From Chara braunii (taxonomy: Eukaryota; Streptophyta; Charophyceae; Charales; Characeae), in NCBI GenBank assembly GCA_003427395.1, contig BFEA01000286.1:1363241-1412371 (forward strand): a stretch of 49,131 bases of DNA. The letters run 5' to 3'. Positions within the stretch are counted from its first letter, which is position 1. Each line of letters begins with the position of its first letter. This document shows, in pieces, positions 1 to 9,500 of this stretch. The notes below the pieces were generated by a model. That model made no database searches. It was not told the origin of the DNA and worked only from the letters and a program-made list of their open reading frames with translations. Made by a program: the position numbers and the translations under genes.

Positions 1-70
<70 letters not shown>
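1..70. repeat. (TG)n/(GA)n microsatellite at window edge
   Basis: Five TG units are followed by an uninterrupted GA tract to about position 70. Charged repeat peptides read through it are artefacts of the microsatellite. Confidence 0.95.
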
Positions 71-73
<3 letters not shown>

Positions 74-490
74 TGCACAATACCTTTGTTGTCCCATCAT
101 GGCTGTTGGGCATCGCCTGCTATACAAAGGACCCACCGCAGGTGGACTTCCGGCCCTTGCAACTTGAGGTATGCACCAAGTATGGTAAAAGGCATATTCT
201 TACAGGGCTAATCTGAGGAATTCCAAACTCTGCTTTGTTGATATAGTGCTTTCTCGATGTGGGGGAACCCCTCAAATTCTCACTATTTCTGAACCAGTCT
301 ACACAAGGTTTGCAAGGGGGTGGATGAGTTTCTTTCTTTCTTTCTTTCTTCTTCTGTTTCTTTTTCTTTTTCTTCTCTCTCTCTCTCTTTTTTTTTTTTT
401 TTTTTTTTTTTGAAGGCTGTGAGGGGTTTCAGGGACCGTGCAACGCATGGATGTCCGATCGGGGGCTGGATGCACAGTGTTCAGCCCTCC
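71..490. other. No gene recognised; polypyrimidine tract
   Basis: Positions 344-411 are a T/TC-rich tract. The rest shows no domain I recognise. It lies where the gag region and the catalytic half of the gypsy protease should be, so those parts appear to have been lost or replaced before this window's pol remnant. Confidence 0.5.
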
Positions 491-496
491 ATGTCG

Positions 497-853
497 CCAC
501 AGTGGCCCCATGCTTTAGGGGATGTCGCTTTTCGGTTGGGAAAGATTCATGCTTTAGGGGATGTGGTAGTATTGGATGTTAATACCTACGATGTACTTCT
601 GGGATTACCGGCGCTCGTCGCACTGCGGGCCAATTTGGACTTCGAACGACGATCGGTAATCCTGCGAAGTACAGGCGTGGAACCGTATGTTATTCCAATG
701 CGCCAAACTCTGCGGACCACGATGCCCCGGACTCAGAAAATTCCTCCGATCCCCGGAGTCGCTCTCCGAGTAATCACCTGGGGGCAACCAACTCGGAAAT
801 TCGAGTACGAGGATGAAGAAACATACAACTCGGAAATTCGAGTACGAGGATGA
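497..853 (+). pseudogene. gypsy pol: C-terminal half of aspartic protease
   Basis: The reading frame contains a retropepsin-like end: a hydrophobic strand, then YDVLLGLPAL followed by LRANLDF. This corresponds to the 'ydviLGmdwL' segment that follows the second half of retropepsin folds. The catalytic D-T/S-G loop should lie upstream, but there the frame reads into the pyrimidine tract, so the active site is missing. The frame then enters an acidic linker (EYEDEE) and is cut by a 37-bp tandem duplication. In the family the protease matures the Gag-Pol polyprotein inside the particle. Confidence 0.7.
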
Positions 854-862
854 AGAAACATA
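789..862 (+). repeat. 37-bp tandem duplication in pol
   Basis: Two perfect adjacent copies, 789-825 and 826-862, each beginning CAACTCGGAAATTCGAG. Because 37 is not a multiple of three, the second copy shifts the pol frame and brings in the stop at 851-853. Confidence 0.95.
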
Positions 863-1551
863 GTTCCCCCAGCGAGTCTGATAGCGAAAATGAACCCGAT
901 CCCGATACAATCCGACAACTGATTCGCTATCCAATCCAACAGAAGACTCCTAAAACGTTCGTCCTTACGGAAAGAAACCTGCAAAGGACCCGGGCTTTGA
1001 TTTTTGGAGAACCCCTTGTACAAGTGTCTCGGATGATTGACTCTTTGGAACCCCCTTGAACCCTGTACGAAGCCACGACCCCGCTTCTCTCGAGATACTG
1101 AGAGAAGAAGGCGTTTTGCGACATCTCAGGGTTGCCTCGTTCCTTACTGTCACTCGATAAGGAGGTGCGATTATTACGCTTAGGGGCCGAAAGCGAAACT
1201 TTGGAACCCCCTGGGCGCGGCGACTCTACGCTTTACGAGCTTGGGGTCAAAATCGCAGAGAAGTCGGTTTTCTGGCAAGACATTAGCGACGGTGTGACCC
1301 CGGAAGAACACGTGGCTATCCGGGAAGAAGACGCTCAGATGGTCGCCACCGTGTTCTTCTGGCGGTCGGATAACTCCTTCATTTTTGCTCCCCCTACTGG
1401 GAATGACCACAGAGTGAACAAAAAACACGTGGCAGTTACCATACTTGAAAAACCATACAAACTGCATGTGCCTTAGTATATACCTAACGAAACCCATCGA
1501 CTGATTGCGGATATCCTGACTGAATATCAAGAGGCAATTAGCGTAACGAAT
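854..1551 (+). pseudogene. gypsy pol: protease-RT linker
   Basis: Coding-like segments continue in broken frames. The first, about 860-1059, is acidic (SESDSENEPDPD) and followed by a helical stretch. The second, 1132-1476, leads toward the RT. A TAG at 1474-1476 interrupts the frame shortly before the RT. No conserved domain is visible. The collinearity and the absence of other features make this the spacer usually found between protease and RT. Confidence 0.55.
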
Positions 1552-2238
1552 ATGGATATCGGATTATCTTTAGCCATTCAACACGAGACTCAGACCGGAA
1601 CGCATCCCCCGATCCACTATAAGTCGTATCGATATTCTCTCGCAGAAAGAAAAACTGCGCTACAAAGGATCCGGGAGTTCGAGGTTAACGGATGGATCGA
1701 ACCAGCAACGGGACCTTGGTTATTTCCCATGGTCTTAGTCCCGAAGAAGAGCGGGTTGATTCGTATTTGCATTGATTACCGGAAATTGAACGATATCACG
1801 ATCAAGGATGTGTATCCTCTTCCCCGGATTGATGATTTGCTGGATGCGATTGGGTGTGCAAATTATTTTAGAAAGTTTGATATTCGCCACGGATTTCATC
1901 ACATCTTGGTTAGAGAGGAGAATTGGCCGAAGGCGGCCTTCATATTATTCGAGGGCACGTGGCAGTGGATTCGTTGGCCGATGGGAATCTGCAATGCACC
2001 AACCACATTTCAAAGGGCGATGAACGTGACCTTTGATAATTTCGTTAACAAGACTCGACTGACGCAGGGTATGATTAATTTCTGCGTTATCGTGTACATG
2101 GATGATATTCTGGTCTACTCGGATTCTTTTCACGGGCATGCGCAACATATTGAATGGACGCTGAGAGCGCTGCGGGACGCTGGGTTCAAAATTGCACTGG
2201 AAAAAAACGAGTTCTTCTTCTCAGAAATCTCGTTCTAG
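1552..2238 (+). pseudogene. gypsy pol: reverse transcriptase fingers and palm
   Basis: A long open segment carries the Ty3/gypsy RT motifs in order. These are PPIHYKSYRYS near the start, the motif with VLVPKKSG, RICIDYRKLN with the YPLPRID motif, then KFDIRHGFHHI (usually DL.sGYhQI), MGICNAPTTFQRAM, and the catalytic YMDD at 2095-2106. The polymerase copies element RNA into cDNA in the virus-like particle. The catalytic aspartates of YMDD are present. The segment ends at a TAG (2236-2238) inside the block normally reading isFLGhvvs, so the break is in a conserved position and the copy is dead. Confidence 0.93.
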
Positions 2239-2902
2239 GGCTACGTAGTGACGCGAGGTGGGTTGAGGCCACATTCGAGAAAGGTCGCGACGATCCGAGA
2301 GGCTCCCACGCCTACGTCACTAACACAGGTTCGGGCCTTTTTGGGATTGGCGTCGTACTACCGCAGATTTATCAAGGGTTTTGCGGCGATCTCGCGAACT
2401 CTCACGAACTCTCACGAACCTTCTGCGTAAGGAGCAGCCCCTACGGAGGGACGTTGAGTGCAAGCGGGCCTTTGTCACTCTGAAGGAAACCCTGATTACT
2501 ACGTCTATTTTGATGCGTTCGGACCTGCAAAAGCAGTACATACTCATTACGGATTGGCAACCTGAAGCGATCTCCGCGATTCTAGCCCAGAAGGGGAAAG
2601 ACGGTCGTGAACACGTCATTGAATACGCTTCGCGGACAGTGTCTGACGAACGCAGAAACGATTCAACCCCTCAGGGAGAGTGTTACGCAGTGGTTTGGGG
2701 AATTCAACATTTTCATCCGTATCTCTACGGGCAGAAGTTCCTCCTCGTCACGGATCATGAGCCCTTGCTGGCCCTCAAGAGGCTCACCAATTACACGGGC
2801 ATGATTGGATGCTAGGTTGTACGACTGCAAGAGTACGACTTCGATATCGTCCACCGGAAGACAGAGAAGCACGAGAACGTTGACGGCTTGACATGTTTGC
2901 AT
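2239..2902 (+). pseudogene. gypsy pol: RT thumb/connection and RNase H
   Basis: After the stop at 2236 the frame resumes with GYVVTRGGLRPHS and LGLASYYRRFIKGFA, the RT thumb/connection signature. A 10-bp tandem duplication at 2400-2419 shifts the frame. The RNase H domain then follows: ITDWQ (usual position of the first catalytic Asp), GKDGREHVIEYASRT, GECYAVVWGIQHF (catalytic Glu) and VTDHEPLLAL (Asp). It ends with RLQEYDFDIVHR after one in-frame TAG at 2813-2815. In the family this domain removes the RNA strand during reverse transcription. Confidence 0.9.
2400..2419 (+). repeat. 10-bp tandem duplication causing a frameshift
   Basis: TCTCACGAAC occurs twice in a row, at 2400-2409 and 2410-2419. 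The flanking RT-connection and RNase H frames differ by exactly the shift this extra copy introduces. Confidence 0.9.
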
Positions 2903-3012
2903 CGACCCGAAAAGGTGACTAAAAGGGAGAAGATTACCCCGAGGAAGAAACCGGAACCAACCAACGAGCGATCATACGGACATGTGGTCATACTTCCTCG
3001 AGCTCCTAAGGG

Positions 3013-3288
3013 GTGATCGACATGATGGCAATGGGGCGCAAAGGTAATCCCGAAGGTCCCCTTTCTCCTTTCTCGTCCTCCTCTTTCTCCTCCCTCCCCG
3101 ACAAGTTTTGCTATTTTTGCGAGGCCATTTCGAGACTCTATTCAGTCCCTATGCGACCAAGCGGGGAAGGATATGTTGAATGGGAAGAATGTCAGCAATG
3201 TGTTTCGTGAGCCCATGGCTCCTGTATCCAGTATCGGAATGCGGACAAACCCTGGCTGTGTCCTCTGTGTCGCAGTGACAAAATCCCG
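3013..3288 (+). pseudogene. gypsy pol: PHD-type zinc finger between RNase H and integrase
   Basis: Positions 3109-3270 read as a complete Cys4-His-Cys3 ligand set: C-x2-C, 23 residues, C-x2-C, x4, H-x2-C, x11, C-x2-C. A tryptophan lies two residues before the seventh ligand (WLCPLC), the hallmark of PHD fingers. PHD fingers commonly read histone H3 tails. Here an inferred role is to guide integration to particular chromatin, as chromodomains do in chromoviruses. An in-frame TGA at 3208-3210 falls two residues before the His ligand, where PHD fingers usually carry an aromatic (often Trp), so a TGG-to-TGA change is likely. The finger is separate from the normal integrase HHCC finger, which is also present downstream. 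Confidence 0.75.
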
Positions 3289-4199
3289 ATGGAGGCTCGA
3301 TTTCTCGAAGCCATGTCGGAAGGACTAGAAAAGACCCGACAGTTTAGAAGGGCTGAAGTATGGACAAATGTCGTCCTGATAGCTACGATGGTTAGAAACC
3401 CTCTCCGAGACTTCACCAAGGAGGACCGGAGACGGACCAATGAGAGGGCTCGGGATTACCAATGGAATGAGGGACGGTTAGAAAAACGGAAAACAGACGG
3501 AAGCGGAATTTGGATGTCTGTCCCGCATCCGTTCGTGAGGTACGACCGGGTTAAGTCGGCCCACGAGGAAATTGTGGCTCATTTGCTGTCCGAATCACGG
3601 AGGCAGCGATTGATAAAAACGAATGGTATTGGTCCAACATTCGCGACGATGTCAAGTTCATCGTCTGAAATTGTCAGGTCTGCGTTGCGGACAAGGTGCC
3701 GATTCAGCCGCCTAGGTCGATAGTGCCTACCATAGTTGAACGGCCATTCCAGAGGGTTAGTATGAACACCACAGATATTGTCGTTTCCCCTGGACCTAAT
3801 ATCTGCGAGTATTCAATTCTACTGGTTTTTGTAGACCATTTCTCGAAATGGATCGAGGCCTATCCGTGTAAGGCGCGACAGGCAGCCGAAATCGTGCGAT
3901 ACGTCAACCGTTTTCTCGGGATGCACCAGGACATCGAGGAGATCCTAACAGACAACGAGGCAGAATTTAGAGGGGAAGTTTTGAGGAATCTGGTCTTACA
4001 TGGTGTCTGCATTCGCAACACTGCTCCCAACATGTCGCAATCCAACGGACTGGTAGAGAACGCCAATCGAGTGATTAAGACCGCCCTGCAGCGTAATATT
4101 GCGGCAAATGATACGAGGCCTTGGCCTGATATTGTGGACCATATCCTCGCTATCCACCCGGGGACACCCCATGAGTCCACGGGTTTGACCCCCTTCTAA
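3289..4199 (+). pseudogene. gypsy pol: integrase zinc finger and catalytic core
   Basis: The N-terminal part has WNEGRLEKR and an H-x6-H pair (HEEIVAH). After a frameshift near 3620-3660 comes the C-x2-C pair at 3672-3683, completing the HHCC zinc finger. The core follows from about 3720: SMNTTDIV, FVDHFSKWIEAYP, ILTDNEAEF (second Asp of the triad) and NGLVENANRVIK (the Glu). The position that normally carries the first catalytic Asp (usually 'MDf') reads Asn (AAC at 3765-3767). Integrase inserts the cDNA into the host genome. With the frameshift, the Asp-to-Asn change and a TAA at 4197-4199, this one cannot work. Confidence 0.9.
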
Positions 4200-4706
4200 C
4201 TACGGACTAATAGCCTGCCCTGTGTAGCCCTACCGAGCCTAAATGACGAGGCGGCCCTTCCACGACGGAACACCAGGGCGACAGTTAAGGATAAGGCCCA
4301 ACACCACCTAGAGCTGATGGAAAAAGCCCTCCCCCGACTGACCCGAAAAAGAAAGCGTATGACGGAAATGGCCCGAAATGGGAATGCTGGGCCTCGACCC
4401 CAATATAAATTAGGGGACATCGTGAAGGTGAGGAAATGTGCTCGCCAAGGCAAGTTAGCGCCACGATTCTTCGGGCGATTTCGCGTAGTCGAGCTTGGTC
4501 CCAGTGGGGTGAACACGGTGCAGCTTGCGCCGGAGGTGTCGGGAAGTCGATCGTCTCGTCCGATCATTCGACACGTGTCCTACCTCCGTCCTCTTCCCTC
4601 TTCCCTTTCTCCTCCATCGTCTACATCGTCCCTCGGTCAAGACGAGGATGACGATTCTCTAGAATCCTCCTTTCTCTCTCAACCATCGCCTTCGACTCCG
4701 CCTTAG
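4200..4706 (+). pseudogene. gypsy pol: integrase C-terminal SH3-like domain
   Basis: The same frame as the core continues past the TAA at 4197-4199. A basic helix (RLTRKRKRM) precedes YKLGDIVKVRK, LAPRFFGRF and VSYLRPL, the usual pattern of the gypsy integrase C-terminal beta-barrel that binds DNA. The tail is Ser/Pro-rich with an acidic patch (DEDDD), and pol ends at TAG 4704-4706. There is no chromodomain after the barrel, which fits the idea that the upstream PHD finger supplies any chromatin-reading function. Confidence 0.8.
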
Positions 4707-4716
4707 CGAGCGACTA

Positions 4717-6637
4717 ATGGTACCTGGGGGAGCCTTCTCAACGATCCGGCAAGTATGGCATCCTCAGTTGAGTCCAGATCTTCTCCGATTCGTGGCCTTC
4801 TTCAGTACGGTGGCCATCCATGTTGCGACAAAGTTTCCAGTTCGGCCAGTCCAGGGTGGCACGAGTGCTGGCTGAGGTGTCAGCCTTTTTGCGCCTGTCC
4901 CCACCCGGCGAGAGCCACGTGTCGGTCATTGTGGTCTCCATAGGCGACATCACGACGCTGCATCCATCACGACACAACGCCGTCCTCCGACAACTGCGAG
5001 ACTGGGCAGCACGCATCATGACTGAGTGGGTGCGACTATTGGTCCGACCGCGCGATCGTGTCGTAACAACGAACGACATCGATCTTCAGCTTTGGGTCTC
5101 CTCCACCGCGCCAGAGGTCACCCTTTCTGTGCTTCGTCCCTTCGCTCGGCCTCAATGAACCGCCATCGTCTCTCTACCTTCAGTCTTCCCTCTGACATCC
5201 CCACGTTTTGGCAATCCGCCGAGGAAGCGTCCCTCTCCTTCATGATCAAGCCATTAGATGTGCCGATTCTAGATGCGGTCAAGTGGACGCACTGGTGGCA
5301 AACCTACGTGGCACTCAGTTTCTGCCTCCTCAAGGTCACCTTCAATTGGGCGGAACCCGCGGACAGGAGTGTGGAGGACGAGATCCCGGACGACGAGGTG
5401 GAGTTGCTGCTCATCCAAGGGTGGAGAAAAGAATGCGGAGGGAGATTTTTTGGGGATCGTGTTTGGAGAAGTGCGCAACGGCCATCTGAGTTTCCTTACA
5501 GACGAGCTGCTGGTGTTTCTAGCCCAAGTACTCGACGAGCTGCCGTTGGAGATCCTCTCGCATTGTGATGAGAGACCAGGGACAATCACGCTCACTCGTA
5601 CCTTGGAGCCGCATCTTCTTTGGTCCACCTATACGAAACTGGAGGAGGGAAACCCTCGACGGGTGCGTATCTACACGTCGACGTCACCGATCTTTCCATG
5701 TGGGACCCGCTCATCCGGTGCGCTCCCGCAGGAGAAATGAGTGAAGAAGAGGAGGAGAACGTCGACTCGAAATTAGCCAGTTCAGGGTGAGCGGAATCAA
5801 AGGAAGAAGAAGGTGGGGTGGGGGAGTCGAGCGGTCCCGACGAGCTGAGCCGGAAAGAAAGAGGTTGTGGCGCAGAGGAGACGGGCAGCAACGGAAGAAA
5901 AGCGCCCGATCGGAGAATAAAGAGGGGCACCGCAACTGCTGCAGGACGATCCGGCGCGCAATCCAGAACCGTTGCGGGAGGAAGATGAACGAGATGGAAG
6001 CGCCACCTCGGAGGGATCAAGAAGCCGGTGCCGCCGAAGGAGTTAATCGCCCTCCCAATCCTCCCCAGTTCGACCCGCAACCCTTCGTTTACGTCAGGAT
6101 GCGGGGGCTCGGGCTTCGTCCCTGGTCGTTATCCCGTCGTCCTCGTGACTTCCTCACCGTCCAGCAGCTCCTAGGTAGGCCCCCGTTCCCTGATACATGG
6201 CAGCCATTTCCCTTCTCCCTCTTTTATCACCGCTACGCCACCCACCTTCTGGTTACCCTCTTCCCGCATGCTACTCCCGCTCACTCGTTACTTCCTTCCC
6301 CTTCCACGTCCTCCTCTTTAGCGTAGATTGGCGGGAGTATAATAATATAGAGGTCTACTGTGTCGTCGCAGGCACGATCCCCGCGTGCGAAGAATATGAT
6401 GACTTCTGTGTTGCCATCCACCGCACCCTCTTCACCCTCTACCCTGACTACCTCGCCTCCCTCCCGCATCAACGTCGGCACCCTCACTTTCCTCGCATCC
6501 ATCGCTCCATTCATTACGTCCCACTCCCCTCCAGCGACGAGGAAATTTACCGCTTCATGCCTCCTCTCCCCCAAGTCTATCCACCACCTCCCCCACCCGT
6601 AATTAGATTGCCTTTCCCCGGCAACAGTTTAGATTGA
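4717..6637 (+). pseudogene. Unrecognised ORF downstream of gypsy pol (ORF3), frameshifted
   Basis: An ATG at 4717 starts 10 bases after the pol stop. Coding-like sequence then runs for about 1.9 kb through several frames: 4717-4835, 4820-5158, 5160-5430, 5430-5665, an acidic run from 5737 (MSEEEEEN) to a TGA, then pieces up to 6637. Visible traits are hydrophobic stretches near the start (LLRFVAFFSTVAIHV) and in the middle (WWQTYVALSFCLLKV), a DELLVFLAQVLDELPLEIL helix, a Glu-rich then basic segment, and a Pro-rich end. I recognise no domain. It could be an extra element-borne gene (some gypsy elements carry one between pol and the 3' LTR) or a captured host fragment. Confidence 0.4.
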
Positions 6638-8516
6638 GCCTATGTATGCCACGTCGGATGACTTCCACACTCAGATCTTACGGTAAGTGGCACGTGCGAG
6701 CTCCGCGTCGATCGACGCATGAAGTGTGTGATCAAGCGGGAGCTTGCTCAAGATTGGAACCCCTTGGGCGTCACATATGTGACGAACCATTTTCTGTAAT
6801 CGCGCGACTCTCTGCTCAAGGCTGCCTGGGGAAATAAGATGGGTCGGGCGGCAAATTTCATGGACGTCCTTGTTTCTTTTCGTTTCTGTTGGAAGTTGTC
6901 GGATCAGTGTCGGGAAAATCCTGTGCCAACTGTTGGGTTGTTGCGCCTTGGCAAGCGCGAAAAATAACTGTCCCATAGCTTCTTTCTTGTTCTGCTGTGA
7001 GCGCTGGGAATTTTGGCGCGATCATCGCGCGAGAATATCGTTTTTGAATTTTCAACTGATGTCGAGCCCCCACGAGCTCGCAGAATTGTTTTTCTTGGAA
7101 TTTTTTTTTGCAATTAGGACTTAGGCTAGAAATTTAGGTACTCTGAATTTTTGTTGCGCCGCGCTTGCGAGCATCTTGCTGCGCTGGGAACTGGGCTCTG
7201 ACTGGATCATGCCCTTAATCCTGTGTAGCTGTCGTTTTTGGCGGGCGGGATTGTAACTGTATCTTTCTTCTTTCTTGGTTTCCTCGTGTTTGCCCGCCTT
7301 CTTCTTCTTCCTCGCCGCGCATACTCTGTTCTAATTGGCCGGAGCGCCTGCATGACCGGATCGATGCGTGGAGTGTGGCTACGACCCCCACGCTGCGGCC
7401 TGGCCATGCAGACGTAGGCACTTCCTCTTTTCTCCTCTTGTCCACCTGGGCTTAATCCCGTACCTTTCGCGCAGGCATGCATGCTATAAATTTCGCAAGC
7501 ACGATTAGTTTGCTCTCTAAGAATTTCGAGTTTAGCACGATCAGTGAGGGTTGGCTAACGAGCAAGTTTGGAAGGTGAGTGAGTGCGAGAGTTGGGCGAT
7601 CCAACGAGCTGGTGTCGGGTATGAGGGGTTGACCTGCGGAGCCGCGACGGACTGTGGCGCACGGGCGAAACTGGCTTGCATGCTCGAACCAAGCGGGGTG
7701 ACAACTCTGTGTTAATGCGAGGCGACGAACTGCCTGCATCAGGAGAAAGAGAGGTAGAGAGAGAGAGCAGTTGTGTGGGTGTGGGATGAGGTTCTTTCCA
7801 TTGTCCCTGTCTTTTCTTTGTTCATCTGTATAGTTTTGGATCCGGATATGGTCGATTTTATCGTGGTCTTTTTGGACTTCTCTTGTAAATCGTCTCAGAT
7901 TTTCCTTGTCATTTTTACTTCGTATGCATGCATGGAATGAATGTGAATCCCCTTTTATTAGCGATCTTTTCTGATTTTTTGTTTTGCGATGTCCGTTTCG
8001 AGTCTGTCTACTGTTCACTTGCGATTGAAAATGCTCGATTATGGATGTTTTGGTTTAGTCGTTAACTTTCGATTACTAAGAGTGTCGTGAAAAGTTGATT
8101 GTCCTGTCCCCTCCTTCCCCTTTTTTTTGTCCCATGTATGATATGTAATGATCGGATCTCACCCAACGTAGCGGGGATAGGGTATTTGCATATATGTTGA
8201 ACGCGATCGGCGCACTGAACCAATTCGCTATTTCTCACGTGCACGCTCGTGTATGACCGTGATCTCGAGGAAACCGAGTCGCTGCGTACGTGCTCGTCCG
8301 CGTGAGTCAGCCTTGGACCACGTATAAGGATGCAGGGGACCGAGCTTGTTAAACGAATATGGCTGCGGAGTTTCCCTCGTGGATGTCCGATCGTGAGAGC
8401 CTGAGGGATTCGGAATACCGTGAATAGTGGGAGGGTGAACAACTCAGACGGCGGTGGAACTTTCACTGTGCCATAACTAGTGATCCTAGGGCTCCCGACT
8501 ACCCGGATGCTTATAA
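6638..8516. other. Non-coding stretch, possible LTR-type promoter
   Basis: No convincing coding sequence. A TATA-like CTATAAAT lies at 7484-7491 and would suit an LTR or other promoter, but without an LTR pair or transcript data this is only a suggestion. Positions 7740-7775 are GA-rich. A 242-codon open frame on the - strand (8062-8790) looks like a chance ORF. Confidence 0.35.
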
Positions 8517-8783
8517 CACGCGATATTTCATATCCCCCGGCTTTGTCGTTATTACCACCAGTTTCCCTTCCTTTCACATCCTCCTTCCATATCACCAACT
8601 CAGGGTGGTGCCGTGGAATTCCATAGCCGTTATTGGCCCCGCACACCGTGCGAAAAGTGTTGGCGGCACCAGGCCTATCGAGCCTCGGAAATCGCTCGGC
8701 GAGCCCGAACCGAGGCCGAGCTGCGTCGACAACTGGTCGAACCGCGCGACCAGCCACAAAGGAGAAACCAGAAAAGATGGTGA
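8517..8783 (+). CDS. Small open frame with a CxxC and basic helix, unknown
   Basis: A stop-bounded frame of 88 codons (TAA at 8514-8516, TGA at 8781-8783) with no obvious ATG at its start. It contains TPCEKCWRH, then a strongly helical, arginine- and glutamate-rich segment (ARRARTEAELRRQLVEPR). The CxxC-H pattern and charged helix resemble retroelement gag or transposase fragments, but no family can be named. It overlaps a longer - strand ORF that lacks any recognisable features. Confidence 0.25.
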   Translation, partial: HAIFHIPRLCRYYHQFPFLSHPPSISPTQGGAVEFHSRYWPRTPCEKCWRHQAYRASEIARRARTEAELRRQLVEPRDQPQRRNQKRW

Positions 8784-8796
8784 TTCCCATCTTTCA

Positions 8797-8958
8797 GGCT
8801 TGAAAATTGAGTTCGTTGGCAGGGGCAATGTTGTTGGGATTTTGTTTGAGGATGCAAGAGTGCTTAGTTCTGTCGGTGTTGTGATTGTGGAAAAGTACCC
8901 TGGGATCTTTAGTCTGAGATGCATTGTGCATGCCATCTGCCTTATGTTGCACGACATC
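8797..8958 (+). pseudogene. hAT-type transposase fragment (DUF659-like)
   Basis: The frame reads GNVVGILFEDARVL, then EKYPGIF and CIVHAICLMLHDI. This matches the well-conserved plant hAT/DUF659 segment where a 'new Asn/Ala..a.g.lLee.yP.ifw.pCaaHcl.LmL.DI' pattern contains the Cys-x2-His ligand pair. Only about 54 residues are recognisable, with no BED finger upstream and no dimerisation domain downstream, so it is a relic. It shows that hAT transposons have been active in this genome, relevant to the hAT-like 8-bp target duplications at 32.4 and 41.0 kb. Confidence 0.6.
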
Positions 8959-9205
8959 CGCGGCTTCCCGTTTGTGCACAGGCCCCGAGAAGCGGTCTAC
9001 CCTCCGTCTTACGAGAATTAGAAGCGCCAAATACGACCTGCGCACGCCCTCTTGCGCTTATAACCCCGAAACCTGCCTCATGAGATCTCAGTTCCGACCT
9101 GGGACTCCACCCCCCCGCCACTTTCCTAAAATCCTTGGCACACCCCTTTTCGCACTTTCGGGCCCCCATCCCACTCCGATCAGGAAGTCGTGCTGGGCGT
9201 GAGGT

Positions 9206-9253
9206 TTGGGCGTCACATACCATGAAGCCAGCTGCGAGGTTGGAGACTTACAT

Positions 9254-9329
<76 letters not shown>

Positions 9330-9426
9330 AAAAGAGNTTGGGCGTCACATACCATGAAGCCAGCTGCGAGGTTGGAGACTTACATGCTCTCTCTCTCTCT
9401 CTCTCTCTCCCTCTCTCTCACACACA

Positions 9427-9482
<56 letters not shown>

Positions 9483-9500
9483 AAAAAAAGAAGTGTAGCG
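9206..9500. repeat. Duplicated microsatellite flank around an assembly N
   Basis: TTGGGCGTCACATACCATG and the following unique 45 bases occur at 9206 and again at 9338. Each is followed by (CT)n, (CA)n and poly-A, and an N at 9337 separates them. The copies match outside the simple repeats. This is probably an artefact of joining two contigs ending in the same microsatellite, although a true 131-bp duplication is possible. Confidence 0.9.

Larger units (their letters stand above)
480..6640 (+). mobile_element. Degenerate Ty3/gypsy LTR retrotransposon, internal region
   Basis: The domain order is protease, reverse transcriptase, RNase H, PHD finger, integrase zinc finger, integrase core, integrase C-terminal domain. 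RT before integrase is the Ty3/gypsy (Metaviridae) arrangement. All are on the + strand, collinear, and broken by stops and frameshifts. A further ORF follows pol after 10 bases. No LTR pair can be shown: a 5' LTR and gag would lie left of the window, and I could not place a 3' LTR boundary. The copy is old and cannot make a polyprotein. Confidence 0.92.

Noticed and set aside
8062-8790. 242-codon open frame on the - strand
   Set aside because: No domain, biased composition from GC-rich antisense reading, and overlap with a more protein-like + strand frame; kept only as a remark.
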